Origin: Chanos chanos
Lineage: Eukaryota > Chordata > Actinopteri > Gonorynchiformes > Chanidae
Direction: 5' to 3'
DNA: 64,000 nucleotides
Assembly (NCBI RefSeq): GCF_902362185.1
Contig: NC_044507.1
Location: 18,611,044-18,675,043 of the forward strand
Below the pieces are notes generated by a model. It did no database searches and had not been told where the DNA came from. It was given only the letters and a program-made list of their open reading frames with translations. The position numbers and the translations under genes were made by a program. Shown here one piece after another: positions 47,972 to 60,683 of this stretch; position 1 is the stretch's first letter, and every line of letters begins with the position of its first letter.

Positions 47972-50900
47972 TCAAACCACAGTCACAGTCTGTATTAAGA
48001 AATCTCCCTTATTTGATTACAGAACCCCAGTTCCGCTCAGCGTCAGATCACAGACCTGTTTGGTCAGCTTCCAGCCAACGCTTTCACCATGCAGAACCTT
48101 GCTGATGCTGAATTCATCAGTTTTTGGTTCCAGATCAAGCTGAGACCACTCCTGCCCAACGTATCACGGGACCTCCTGTCCTGCCTGAGCACTCGTCACT
48201 TCAGCTGCCCCGCCTACGCCACACTGTAAGTCCACTGTAAAATCACACTTTCAACAGTAACATAAGTATTGTACGAAATTCACATACTGACACATACTGA
48301 TTTATTCACCGTTTCATCAGTCAACACAGTTTGAATAATCATTCTGATATCACATTTGAATACTAAAACCTGTCCCCATAGCAAGAGCCTAAGCCGTGTA
48401 TGTACGACACTCTCTCTGTGCAATCAGATGTAGTGCTATCAGGACACGTCTACAGACGTTACAGTACCACAGTCATGTCCCAAACTGACTCAAAAATCAT
48501 AGCGCGACCTGTATCATAAGTTTGAGCAATGCTTTGTTTCGTGACGTGTGAGCATGAGCTTGTAAAAATAGCATTTATATGAATATATGATTTACAGAGC
48601 TTCTAGTGGCTGGGCAGGTTTTCTGTTGCTAATATATTTGTTTATTTGCTGCCATGAGCGTATCACTACAGTTGAAAGTGAAATATGAGCACTTTCTTGA
48701 TTTGTAGCGTGGAAGGCATGGGAAATCTGTCAACAGTGAGACAGCCTGGCATGCCAACTCAGAGTCTTCAGACAACACTGGACAGACAAAAACAAGAACT
48801 GGTCTATATGGCATTCATTTTGCCTTTCCTGTCTCGCAACAACAGTGTTGGTATGTCTTTTAACACTGCCATACTTGACTGTCTTTACAAAAAATAATAA
48901 TGACTTCTGAAGAGGAGACAATGAATACCAAACATTGTGCTAAACATACCAGGATGTCAGCTAATGCTAACAATCAAATTCTGTGCTATGTAATGTCACA
49001 GTGAAGAAGGATTCCTGAAAAATATCATATGACCATAAGCAAAAAGAGTTGCCATGAATTCTCAAAGGCTGAAAAAAAAGTTCAGGTATTGTTTAAAAAG
49101 TTTGTATATGTATCTTTTTGATTTTCTTCAGATCCAGGCTGTGTTAACAGTACAAGGAATGATACGGAGTGGATCAGGAGAAACTTTGGTCCATTTTTGG
49201 ACTTTGTGCCCCTCGAAGAACTCCTGAGGTTGAACCGAAACCTATCTGTGGTGAGTATGATAGAAAAATTTTAGGTTAATACTGCTATGCTTTGACATTA
49301 TGTGAAACTGTGAGATGTTTTGGGGGGTTTTTTCCCATGTGGATGTAGAAAATTCTTTCACAAATGATCTGTAGAAGTAGAAATGTTTTGCTCTAACACT
49401 AATGAGATGAATGGAATAATGTTTACTTTTGAATATGCAGATGGATGTTCTGCCTGTTCTAAGCACAAGACAGTTAGCCGAGTTGGCCGCCAGACCTGGA
49501 CAGCTGAGAAGCCGTGAAGACGTTAAAAACATAATGAGGCATGTTAAAAGCAGTGAACTGGGGGCTTTCTTCGACATTGTTTACCCAACTGTTGAGGTAT
49601 TAAATCAACAACCATGTTCAAACAAACCTGAACCATAAGTTAGGTATTGTACGTACTTGTGGAGCGAATGTCCGTTGTCACAGTACTTTTACGGTTTTTG
49701 TCTCTAGGGAAATAATCTCACAGCGGTTGTAAGAGCTGCACTTCTCGAAGAGATCATTGCGAGAGCAAACCTGTCACAGCCATCTGTCAGTGATGCAGAG
49801 GTGAACATCTGGATTAGCCGCAGACTAAGGCCTCTGGTCTCTCACTTGAATGAAAGTTATGTGACTCCCCTCTTCAGCATCGTTAGGAACAGATCTTGTA
49901 ACACCAGCCAACAAGTGTAAGAACAACAAAATGCAACCTCACAGAAGAAGTTATATATTATCAGATAATTCAAAGTATATTAATAGTGAATGTGAAATTC
50001 AGGATGTGACTTAATTTTAAGATGTTCTGTTGAGATGTATGTTGGTTTACCGTAACAACTGATGTTATTCCAATTCTCAGAGTGCAGCTTCTTGATTCTG
50101 TTCTTGGAACACTGACAAACGGCACACGAAGGGTCATCCAACAGAATATCCTGGTGTCTCTCAAAGGTATCCTCAACTGAATTCCTGCACATCAAAATTC
50201 AAACCGTTTTACAAACATCACCTATTTACTGTAATACTGGTAATGCTACAGCTAGATTGTTAAAAATGTTTGTTTTATTTCTTGTAGAACCACACCCTCT
50301 GAGATGCTACGAAAACAACAGCTTCTACCAGTTCCTGAGAGCTTCCTTCCTTGGTTTCCCTCTTCCAAAGCTGACCGAATTCCTTTCAGTGATTCCACCG
50401 AATCGTCGATCAGAGGTAAAACAAATGGCAGTCATTAAACTGTCCACTGTCATGTCGATGCTCTAGTTTCATGCAGATATTTCATCTCTTGTGATTCAGG
50501 TGATCAGCTCTATGGCTCCCTCTGAACTTGGCTCCTACCTCAGACTGCCAGATGTGGTGGACAATGACACACAGGTCTGCGTGATCTTTAACAACTACAA
50601 CAGGACCACTGAGTTTCTGGACCATGTGAGTACTTCTCCCCATTGATGTTTTTAGAAGAGGGAGACAAAGATCTCTTTGTCAATACACTGCTGGTGAAAA
50701 AATACAAAATATGTCAAATGGTCATACGTGGACTGTACTCTTTGTACTCTCATTTGGTCTCTCCTCCCAGATGATCACATGATGAAAACTGGTTTGGTCA
50801 TGTTTATATCTGTTTCATAGGTGGAACTTCCCGATAACGTCAGAAGACCGGTCCTGCCCTGTATCTGGCCTTTAGCACTGAAAGGTGACGACCAGACTGA

Positions 50901-53900
50901 GGTCAATCGGTGGTTTGATGTGAGACTGGGGCCATACCTGAAATTCCTCAACAAGGATCTCATCAGATTAGTAAACACGCTCAACGCCTCCTGCCTGCCT
51001 TTCCAAAAACTGTAAGTCCCAGCAGGCTGCAGATTTGATTTTGAGGCATGTAACGTGTAAAGACAGATTGTGTTGGCGATTTCAGAAGATGCACTGATAT
51101 CATGCCAGAAACAAAATGGTCATTTACCTATTTTTCGCAGTGTCAGTGTTCTCGGCGCTAATGTCACCTACAACACGTCTGACTTTACCCGGGAAGAGGT
51201 GTACACTGTCATAAAAACATACCTCAACACAGGTGAGCTGAATCTCTCCTCATGGCAAACAACCTGTAATCAGATAAATGATAACTGAACACCAAAAAAA
51301 ATATTTAAAATATTCATTAGGAAAAAAAAATGTTGGAAAGCTCTAGTAATATTTGCATGTATCAGATAATCCTTTTATGTTAGCAGTACATGCTTGAGAT
51401 AGTGACATCAGCTGATGCTAAGCACGTGTATGTAACAATGACATTGCATTTATGTTCAAATAAAGATTCCTCAACAAAGTGCTACAATGCAACGGACCCA
51501 CAACTGAACTCCACTGCGTGGTTTGCCAACTACATTGGTGTCTTCATCACCTTTGTGACCTTGCCTGACCTTTACACTTTTGGACCTGAAAAAACGGTAC
51601 ACACTATTTTTCTAAAGCTGTGCCTCATCCTCCATAAGAAGCAGATATTTTATTGTGCCATAAAAAAAATCACATATATGAAAAACAGAGCGAAGTAAAT
51701 GTTTTACCGGAAGACTAATTATCTGCTGCTTCTCTGCTTACGTTTGCAGCTGCAACTTTTTGCAGTGAATCCTCAAAACATAAAACTGTTTGCTCTACAA
51801 GGCCTACCTCAGACTGTTACTGAGCGCTACACAGAACTCATCTACCTCCAGGACCCTAACTTCAGTCCCCTGCTGTAAGCCTTCAGAAACACATGCAAAA
51901 TCTCAAAGCGCCTTATGGAATATTTCTCTGTTTTAAGTAAACATTATTAATACAAGTCTTCATCCATGCTAGGCTGCCTCCGATTTTCCAGTGTAGTGTC
52001 CCAGGATCAGTGTACGGTCAACTCAATGAGAATCAGTCCATCACCATTCTTGGAAACTTAAACCAGTCGTGCCCATCTGTGAACAGTGATGTAAGAAATC
52101 CACTTTGGATTCCTGTTCTTGCTGAAATGTTTTATTGACGTGAGTTGCTGACTGAGCAAATTGACCGATTAATATTTTGTGTCTTTGCCTTTAGATATCC
52201 GCTGCTCTGGCAGGAAATATCCAAACTATAAATGCAAACACAATCAGTGCATTAGGTCAGGAGAGTGTAGGCCTGTCCACACAACAGATTGCTTCAGCCC
52301 CACCTTCAGTCATCGTCAACGCCCTGCAGTCTCTCAGCTCCGTGTCTGGATGGAACCAGGGACAGTCCATAGCCATCATAAATGTGCTCCTTGCTGGAAA
52401 CTTCCAGGTGAGCGTTCATGGGAGTGAATTTGCTAAGAGCTTTTTAACAGTTAAAATGTTGCTCAAAAAAAAATGTAAGTGAAATCAAAGCATACTTTTT
52501 ATTGTGTTTGCTTCCATAGCTGAACAGCGCCAGCAATTTGTTAAGCCTGGGATCTCTGATCGGTGGAATTCCAGCAAATACCTTCACTAACATTCCTCCA
52601 GCTCAAATGCTTCAAGCCGCTAGCAATACAGCATTTATCAACAACTTGCTTACTGCACCACAGGTTGTGCAGCAGTCCTGTGTAAACCAGGTGTGTAACA
52701 CAAAGAGTCTCGTTGTTTATTAATGTCCTCTATTACTTCATTTAAAAATGATGTACTGTAGTACATTAGATGTACCTTTCAACTGAACTCCAATCGTTTT
52801 GGGAATAAGTAATTAGATTTCCTCCATATATTAGAGCATAAAATACAGTTCCTTACCTTCATTTTTATCAGTACTGAGTGTCCATAATATTGGTGATGAC
52901 TATAAGTTCTAAAGTCAGATTTCTTTCTTTCTTTCTTTTTCTTTTTTGAAGATAATCAAAGTCAACCAGGATCCTCTGGTGCTAATGCAAAACATCCCAG
53001 ACAGTCTGACCAATCAGATTCCAAGAAATCTGCTAAATTTCCAAACGTCTGGAAGCTCACAGATTTTCATTCAGAATATAAATAAGAAAAAATGGAAGCA
53101 GGAGCAGGTATAGTAACACAGTGCATTCCCTAGCACGCAAAGTTTATGTTCTTGACACTTTGTTACTTAAACCATGCGTCCCCTCATATTAAATTTCTTG
53201 ATAGTCAAGCATGAACAATTGATTTACCTCTGAAGTCAATGTAAGCTCTCAAAACGTCAAACTCGTGACTGCGTTTCTTTTTTTCCAGGCTGTCCTTTTC
53301 TTTGATACTGCTGCCAATGCCTTTTCTGATCCAGATCAGTAAGTAACAAGTACACATTCATTGAAATTTTACTGAAAAAAAACCCTAATAATAACACAAA
53401 TATGACAAAGTACTCTTTACTTGAAAACTCCGTTACATGTCTTAAGATAAAGATCACGTATGAATATTGTGATTCTACCACAGGCTATCAGTGGATGTCC
53501 TGCAAGGCTTCACGTGCACACGAGTGCAGACATTCACAAAAGTGAAAATCAGAGGACTCATTAAGGCTTGCAGACGAAGGCGAAACAGGGCAAAAGTGGT
53601 TCTCCGTGAGACTCAGGTGGGCATGACAACACACACTAATGGAAACAAAAGATAATCTTTGAAAACTGTTTGTACATCATACTAAGATTGCAATTTGTTC
53701 CCAAGTTGACGTGTATGTACAACCAAATCAGAGATGAGAATCCACAAGACTTTGTCAACTACCCTGCAGATATGTTGCTGTACTATGAGTAAGTTGGTAT
53801 TTTTATGAAGTACTACTATTACATAAATTCAAAATCTTTATTACTGGATTGTTTTACAGTGGCCATATATTTTGAAGACACAGAACAACATGAGTAATTC

Positions 53901-56900
53901 ATGAATTAACAACACGATGTAATTCTCTCATTTTTCTGGCCTTTCAGTTATGCCAACGTCCAACAAGCCAACTGCAGAGAGTATTTCAATCAAACAGGGC
54001 ACGCAGACTTCAGCATCTTTTCCACAACACTGGACGGAAGAAAGGCTATTTTGCTGAATGGCGCTAGAAACTGCCTAGTGAGTTACTGGCTTACTGGTTT
54101 ACATCTAGTGTGCTTAATACGTGGTATCTAATACTTCTGCTGTTTGTTTTGTTTTCATTTTTATTGCAGGGCATTACAGGAACTGCTATCAATAAAAATG
54201 ATTTGGACATTCTGGGCAATATGTGCTGCACGTTGGACCAAGACTACATTCAGAACTCTGACCCTGAGATTCTCGAGAAAATGAAAAACTGCAATGATTT
54301 TTCGAGCGCACAGGTTACCGCCATGGAAAGCGTTCTCCTCGGAGGAACAACTAAATACGGGTACGAGAAAATCGATAACGATTACATATTAGAATTAAAT
54401 TCAGGTAACTGAAAACCGTTGTCTGTCGCTCTTCATTGCATGTTATAGAGTTTGGAAAAATAAATAAAGGGACAAAAAATTAACAGTCACTTTATCCCCA
54501 CCTCAGCCCTCCAGACAGATGGAACGATATCACTCTCAACAATCTTGGAACTCTACCGCTTTACTTCTCTGGGAACTTCTGGGGACGATTCAGTCGGGTA
54601 CAATGATGACGCAGACTTTTGAGAGTGGAAAAATGTTCTTTTTTGATAATCAAAAACACACTAACATTTTGTATTCTCTCCGTTTAAAAAAAAAAAAAAA
54701 AAGCGTGATAAGCGCAGATTCCTGAGGGGATTCCTGAAGGCCTTGCGAGCAAACAAAACTGAGAGAAGGAAGCTGAGGAGATTGTTCAAAGCGCTCACTG
54801 GATCTCTGAGAATTAGACGAGCAGGTTGGTTGTCATTTTTCTTTTTATTCTGTGTGGGTGGTCGTTAGGTTTCACCCGCTCACGGGCGGCCGAGAGGAGA
54901 TATCATCGACCTTTGATCTTCTCTTTGTGTTTGTGTTTCAGAAAGTGCTCTGGCTGTATGATCTGAAAATAACATGTTTTGTTATATCTGTTTTTAAAGC
55001 GAGCGACTGCACTGTGGGGAACATCACCCGCATCACCATCGGGGACGACGCGTTTCCATTCGGCTACGACGCCTCTCAGTTCAGGCACTGCCTGAGTGCT
55101 GAGGTAGTGAAGAACAACCTGGCGGACCTGACCGAGAAAGTTGATGATGATGAATTTCATCGAGTCATTTTGGACAAACTAAAGGAGGTACTGTGGCAGT
55201 TATTTAATTTCAGTAAATAATTTTGGACAAACAAAATGAAGTATTATGGCTTTTTTTTTTTTCTTGCCGTTGTCAAAAAAAAAAAAAAAAGAACTCATAA
55301 AAACACCACCCATGTGAATTATGACATGGAATTGATTTGTTTTGGTTTCTTCTGTCAGGCATATCCTGCTGGCCTATCGGATGAGCAGGTGCGGTTGCTA
55401 GGGCCAGTATCTCGGGTGGCAACAGTAGATGAGATTAGTAAGTGGAACGTCTCCAGTCTGGACACACTGGCTGCATTAATGGATTCAAACGACGGAACTT
55501 GGGATGCGGACAAGGTGGGCTCTCTGATACAAGGGATAATGACTTTATTATTTAGAAGGAAGTAGAATGAATGAATTGAATCCAAGGCACTTTTTTTGAC
55601 TGCAATTGATAGGAATCTTGATAGGAAAGGAATGTTACAGAGAAAAAAAAATCTTTTCTTTACCCTCTGTCTTTCAGAGCAAAGCTATTGTGACCAAATA
55701 TTTGAGTGGGCCAAACAACACCCTGGGTGCAACTGAACTGAACTTTATTGGAGGACCAAATCTGTGCTCACTGGATGTGGATGCACTGAATGGCATAAGC
55801 ACTGAGAGCATCAGGTGAGGGGATCTGCTGGTTTACCCACTGTGTCCTTGACCGCAGACCTCATTTCCACAAAAGTCATTTCTCTTCTCTTTTGTGGGGG
55901 CTCATGGGAAAATGTCATGCTGAAGTGATATTATTTGGTTTTCATCTCTTCAAGTGGTACCCACACAGGAGGGATGTTTAAGAGAAACAGATGCTCCAAG
56001 AAACCAGTATTTTGCTTTAAGTTTTTTTTTTTTTTGGATCATTGATTGATTTCATTTGCCATTGCTCACCTACAGAGATGCAAATGCTTTAGACGTGAGC
56101 AACTGTTCCTCTGTCCAGAAGAGGGCGCTCTTCGACATAGCCAACAGAGCATTCCCCATTTCCTTCACAAATCGCAACAGTGCCACCTATAGCTATCAGC
56201 TCGTCCAGCCTTACCTGGGTAAAGTAACACAAAATCTTGTTGTTTACAAAAGTTTACAATAGTACAGTATAAAAACTACTATGTGTAAAATTACAAATTG
56301 TAATCAACTTGTAGATTAACTTCGCTCCTCTGCTGTGATTAATGCTTCATAGAAATTGGTCATCATTTATATCAATTCTATTTCCTGCTTGCATATAGGA
56401 GGTGCAACATTATTCCATGTAAGGGGTCAGTCCTCAGCCAACAGAGCATCCCCCATTTCCTTAACAAATCGCAACAGTGCCACCTTGACTAGCTATCAGC
56501 TCATGCAGCCTTACCTGGGTAAAGTAACACAAAATCTTGTTGTTTACAAAAGTTTACAATAGTACAGTATAAAAACTACTACGTGTAAAATTAGAAATTG
56601 TAATTAACTTTGAGATTAACTTCGCTCCTCTGCTGTGATTAATGCTTCATAGAAATTAGTCATCATTTATATCAATTCTATTTCCTGCTTGCATGTAGGA
56701 GGTGCAACATTATTCTATGTAAGGAGTCTGTCCTCAGCCAATATCAGCATGGATATTTCCACCTTCACAAATTTGGATGAGAGTGTTTTGCTGGTATGTA
56801 AAATTCATCATGGGTAAAGTATGACACCCATTTTTCTGTTCTCTCACAATTTATCACTCAGCAATGGATTGTTACTAGCCGTGTAAAAATTTCACTTTCA

Positions 56901-57447
56901 CCTTACCTCCTTACTTGCCAATCAGTTTCCATTTTAGTCATTTAAGCAAATCATTTTACTTGATCTTAATGTTTTACAGAACCTTACAGTCAGTGAAGTA
57001 CGTGGACTCCTTGGTATAAACTTACCTGATCTAAAGACATTTGAGAATCAAACTCTTGTAAGAGCATGGATCTCAGGGCAGCTCCAGTCAGAACTCGACA
57101 CACTAGGCCTGAATCTAACCGGAGGACGAGTAGATGTAACTGTTGCACCTGCTACCAACACAAATACAACCATTGCCAATTCAACTGTTGCCAGTACCAC
57201 CTCAAGCGCTCCTGCAGTACTTTTAGGTAGGTTTTTTTTTTTTTTAAATAGATAAATAAGTGGTCATTCATTCATTACAATTAGAAAATTTAGTATAGCA
57301 AACATAGATAAGAAAGAGAATTGCCATAACCCAGTTTGATTTTTGTCTGTCTGTTTTCTCATAGATTTCAGAAGAGGCGTAAGATCAACTCTGCTGCTCG
57401 TATTGACAGCCATTGCTGCACAGATGCTGCAGCTAAACACGTACTAA
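42915..57447 (+). CDS. msln: Mesothelin-family precursor (MPF-like repeats plus mesothelin domain, GPI-type tail)
   Basis: 43 coding exons, about 1,885 codons: 42915-42966, 43077-43102, 43759-43780, 43890-43933, 44055-44189, 44284-44486, 44641-44744, 44852-44964, 45136-45330, 45634-45708, 45958-46220, 46651-46729, 47038-47169, 48023-48225, 48708-48850, 49132-49250, 49441-49596, 49708-49916, 50081-50166, 50288-50415, 50500-50625, 50821-51011, 51141-51232, 51466-51596, 51750-51874, 51973-52090, 52195-52407, 52520-52690, 52952-53107, 53289-53338, 53484-53616, 53706-53788, 53948-54077, 54170-54360, 54507-54597, 54704-54824, 55000-55187, 55359-55514, 55678-55814, 56076-56218, 56699-56793, 56980-57226, 57365-57447. 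All phases match. An extra in-frame exon is possible at 56399-56518. Signal peptide MGHHQNFVIFLSVIF; about five repeated WFxxKLxP modules; RIRR furin-type site (1532-1535) at the human RFRR position; C-terminal 350 residues clearly mesothelin (ISKWNVSSLDTLAALM, NLCSLDVDALNGIS, LDTLGLNLTGG); hydrophobic end LLVLTAIAAQMLQL. Symbol by family; paralogue (a or b) unknown. Confidence 0.85.
47209..47236. repeat. (CA)n microsatellite in mesothelin-like intron
   Basis: Tandem CA dinucleotides about 40 bp after the exon ending at 47169. Confidence 0.88.
47803..47971. repeat. Compound CA/CT/GT/TCTA microsatellite in mesothelin-like intron
   Basis: Consecutive CA, CT, GT, TCTA and CA tracts of about 170 bp, about 50 bp before the exon at 48023. 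The flanking tracts are complementary and could fold. Confidence 0.9.
56141..56740 (+). repeat. 300-bp intragenic tandem duplication in the mesothelin-like gene
   Basis: 56141-56440 and 56441-56740 are near-identical at an offset of exactly 300 (for example AAAGTAACAC at 56221 and 56521, and GGAGGTGCAACATTATTC at 56399 and 56699 counted from the shared AG). The unit runs from the middle of one exon, through the intron, into the start of the next. This fuses a downstream exon start to an upstream exon end at the junction AGCCAA. Confidence 0.93.
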
Positions 57448-58088
57448 CATTAAACAATGTGGCATTTTTCTGGAAAGTTATCATTTCCTCAGTTAACCTG
57501 TGCTACTATTATTATTTCATTTCTGTTCTACCCTTTATGGTTAAGCTAATTACACTTCATGAATCAAACATAGCCGTGTATTGGTCTGTGCTTAAATGTT
57601 GATATGATCTGCCATTTTTGAAGTAACATGATTCTCTTCGCTGCAAATGCAAGATTGCTTTTCTCAACTGTATTTTTTTTTTCTTTTATCTGTAAAACTC
57701 GGGTATGTGGGATATGGAGCAGAGCCTTAGAGGATTCAAAGGTGTCGCTTTTATTAATGCACAGCGATTTAAAGACAATGGCAGAGAGCTGCAACAAGCA
57801 TGATCATTTACGACTACCTGGATAATTTGTTAATAAATATAAGATTAATTGCACTTTGTGGGCAAATAAAAAAAAAAAAACATATCAAATGTGTGAAGTA
57901 CCTTATTAACCTACTTCAATCCTCTGTTTGATTTCACACTTCTGTAAATTTTCACCCTCTTTCGGGCTGGTACATTCACGCGGTTTGTTTCAGTTTTTTG
58001 ATTAAATACAGTATCGGGAGTTTGACGCTAACGTAAAACTCACGTCACTTCCGGGTTGCAAGCCGCGCTTCTCTTAAACAGCTAGACG
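57448..58088. other. Mesothelin-like 3' UTR and rmi2 promoter
   Basis: The 3' UTR runs to AATAAA at 57865-57870. The rmi2 promoter must lie in the last ~200 bp, which include ACGTCACTTCCGG (CRE-like plus ETS-like core) about 45 bp before the rmi2 ATG. Nothing else seen. Confidence 0.55.
58043..58056 (+). promoter_or_regulatory. CRE/ETS-like core of the rmi2 promoter
   Basis: CACGTCACTTCCGG combines a CRE-like ACGTCA with an ETS-type CTTCCGG, common in TATA-less promoters of DNA-repair genes. It sits about 35-45 bp before the start codon. Motif match only. Confidence 0.4.
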
Positions 58089-58651
58089 ATGTTTGGAGGT
58101 AAAATAAAGAGTCCTCCAGTTAAAGTTCTCTCAAGTCAGTTGAGAGATAGCAAAGTTGGCAGTGTTACAAACGGAATCACTGCCTATAGCATAAAACGAT
58201 TGGGAAATGGAAAAGCAACGCCCTTAATGTTATCAGTTGTCTGGATGCAAGGGACTGTTGTGGACATTTCTTCAGATCAGGATACAGTGTCTCTCCTTGA
58301 CGAAGCCGGGAACTTCACCGTCAGAGGTGTTAACAGCATTCCGAAAGGAAAACCTTGCCTTATTAATGGTTAGTTAAAAATGAATTGCTTTGGAATCTGT
58401 CACCGCTGTTTGCTGAACACTTCGTAACTGTTTCATTCAGTATCCTTTCAGTCATTATTCGCTTCTGTAGCAAAGGGAGGTCACTCAGTTTTCTTACAGG
58501 TAAATACGTGATGGTGATGGGGACCATCCAGTCGCATGCTCCAGAGCCGATTCTTCGTGCCGTGAAGATGGCGGATCTTTCAGAAAATGCAGCGATTCAC
58601 AGGGCAATGTGGAAATACGAAGTAGAAGATCTCCAGAAAACTTTAACATAA
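58089..58651 (+). CDS. rmi2: RMI2, OB-fold subunit of the BLM-TOP3A-RMI complex
   Basis: Two coding exons, 58089-58368 and 58500-58651 (TAA), giving 143 codons; human has 147. RMI2 is an OB-fold protein that binds RMI1 and stabilises the BLM helicase/topoisomerase IIIa dissolvasome, which resolves double Holliday junctions in the nucleus. Conserved blocks seen: [44 protein letters not shown], then across the junction [31 protein letters not shown] and the end [10 protein letters not shown]. Both splice sites are canonical. It lies head-to-tail after the mesothelin-like gene and converges with litaf, matching human 16p13 gene content. Confidence 0.96.
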
Positions 58652-59643
58652 AAAAAATAGCTTCCTGGGATGTGTCGCTAATTTGTTGCCAAGCGGTTAT
58701 GAAAACTGCGACTGCTAAATGTGGTTATATGAATAACAGACAAGTGTTCTCTTTTTTTATATATATAAACAATGTGTTTAATCTTTCAGTAACAAAATCA
58801 GTGTGGTTTATGCAAAACAAAGACAGAAACCAACACAGTGCAAATTCACAAACTATATATCAAAGACTGTGAACAAGAGGCGGAAATAGCAGAAGGTTGA
58901 AAACACAGTAAGTTTGAGCTCAGGCTGGGCGGACTACCAGGGTGGGTGTGTATGTGATTGTGTATGTGATAGTAAATTCTGGTCAGCTTGAGTTGGTAAT
59001 GTTACTGGTGATTAAAGCTTTTAAATAGAGATTTGGGAGGTAAATATTCACATTTGCAAGGCAGCTTAAAAAATGTAACAGTTCTCTTATGATAATAGAC
59101 AAATGCGAGCAGGTTGTATAATGTTAATTATTTTGAAAGACAAAATTATAAAAAAGTATTTCACTATACCAGTAATGGCAATATATAAAAGTGACAGAAT
59201 GGCAGGCTAAGGTGTGTTTTTGAAATAACAGGAATTTGATATAAAGACTCTGAAAACCTTTGTCAGTTGTATAATTACAACAAACATATGTAAGTGATAT
59301 ACAGTCGTAATATCAGTAACTAAGACAAACAGTCTAAATATCTCAAAAAGTGCACATTGTCAGAGTGAGGGAATAAACATATACATTGCATAAATGCACA
59401 ATGTTAACAGATATGTGTACTTTGATTATAATTCACACACAGCTGTTTGGTATTTTTAAATATAGGTAACTTGATAATAATATAAAAATGTGTGATACAA
59501 ATATTACAACAATGCTGTAATATTTGTAATATTTTACTTTTAAAGGCAGTTTTATTTAGCGATATAGAGACAGGCGGAAATAGAAACTTTTATATAGAGG
59601 AGTGCTTCATTTATGTAACGGAGATATGTCAGCTGTTCTAGGA
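58652..59643. other. rmi2/litaf convergent intergenic stretch
   Basis: A/T-rich 3' UTR-type sequence. The litaf polyadenylation signal is at 59551-59556 on the minus strand. No other gene seen. Confidence 0.6.
59551..59556 (-). terminator. Polyadenylation signal of litaf
   Basis: The minus strand reads AATAAA about 90 bp after the litaf stop. A short 3' UTR is implied; longer forms are possible. Confidence 0.4.

Positions 59644-60683
<1,040 letters not shown>

Noticed and set aside
54718-54824. Acceptor at 54716-54717 (CGCAG) for mesothelin-like exon 36
   Set aside because: It leads to an early stop; the AG four codons upstream keeps the frame.
56399-56518. Independent new gene in the mesothelin-like intron
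   Set aside because: It is a chimera of two neighbouring exons made by tandem duplication, not a separate gene.
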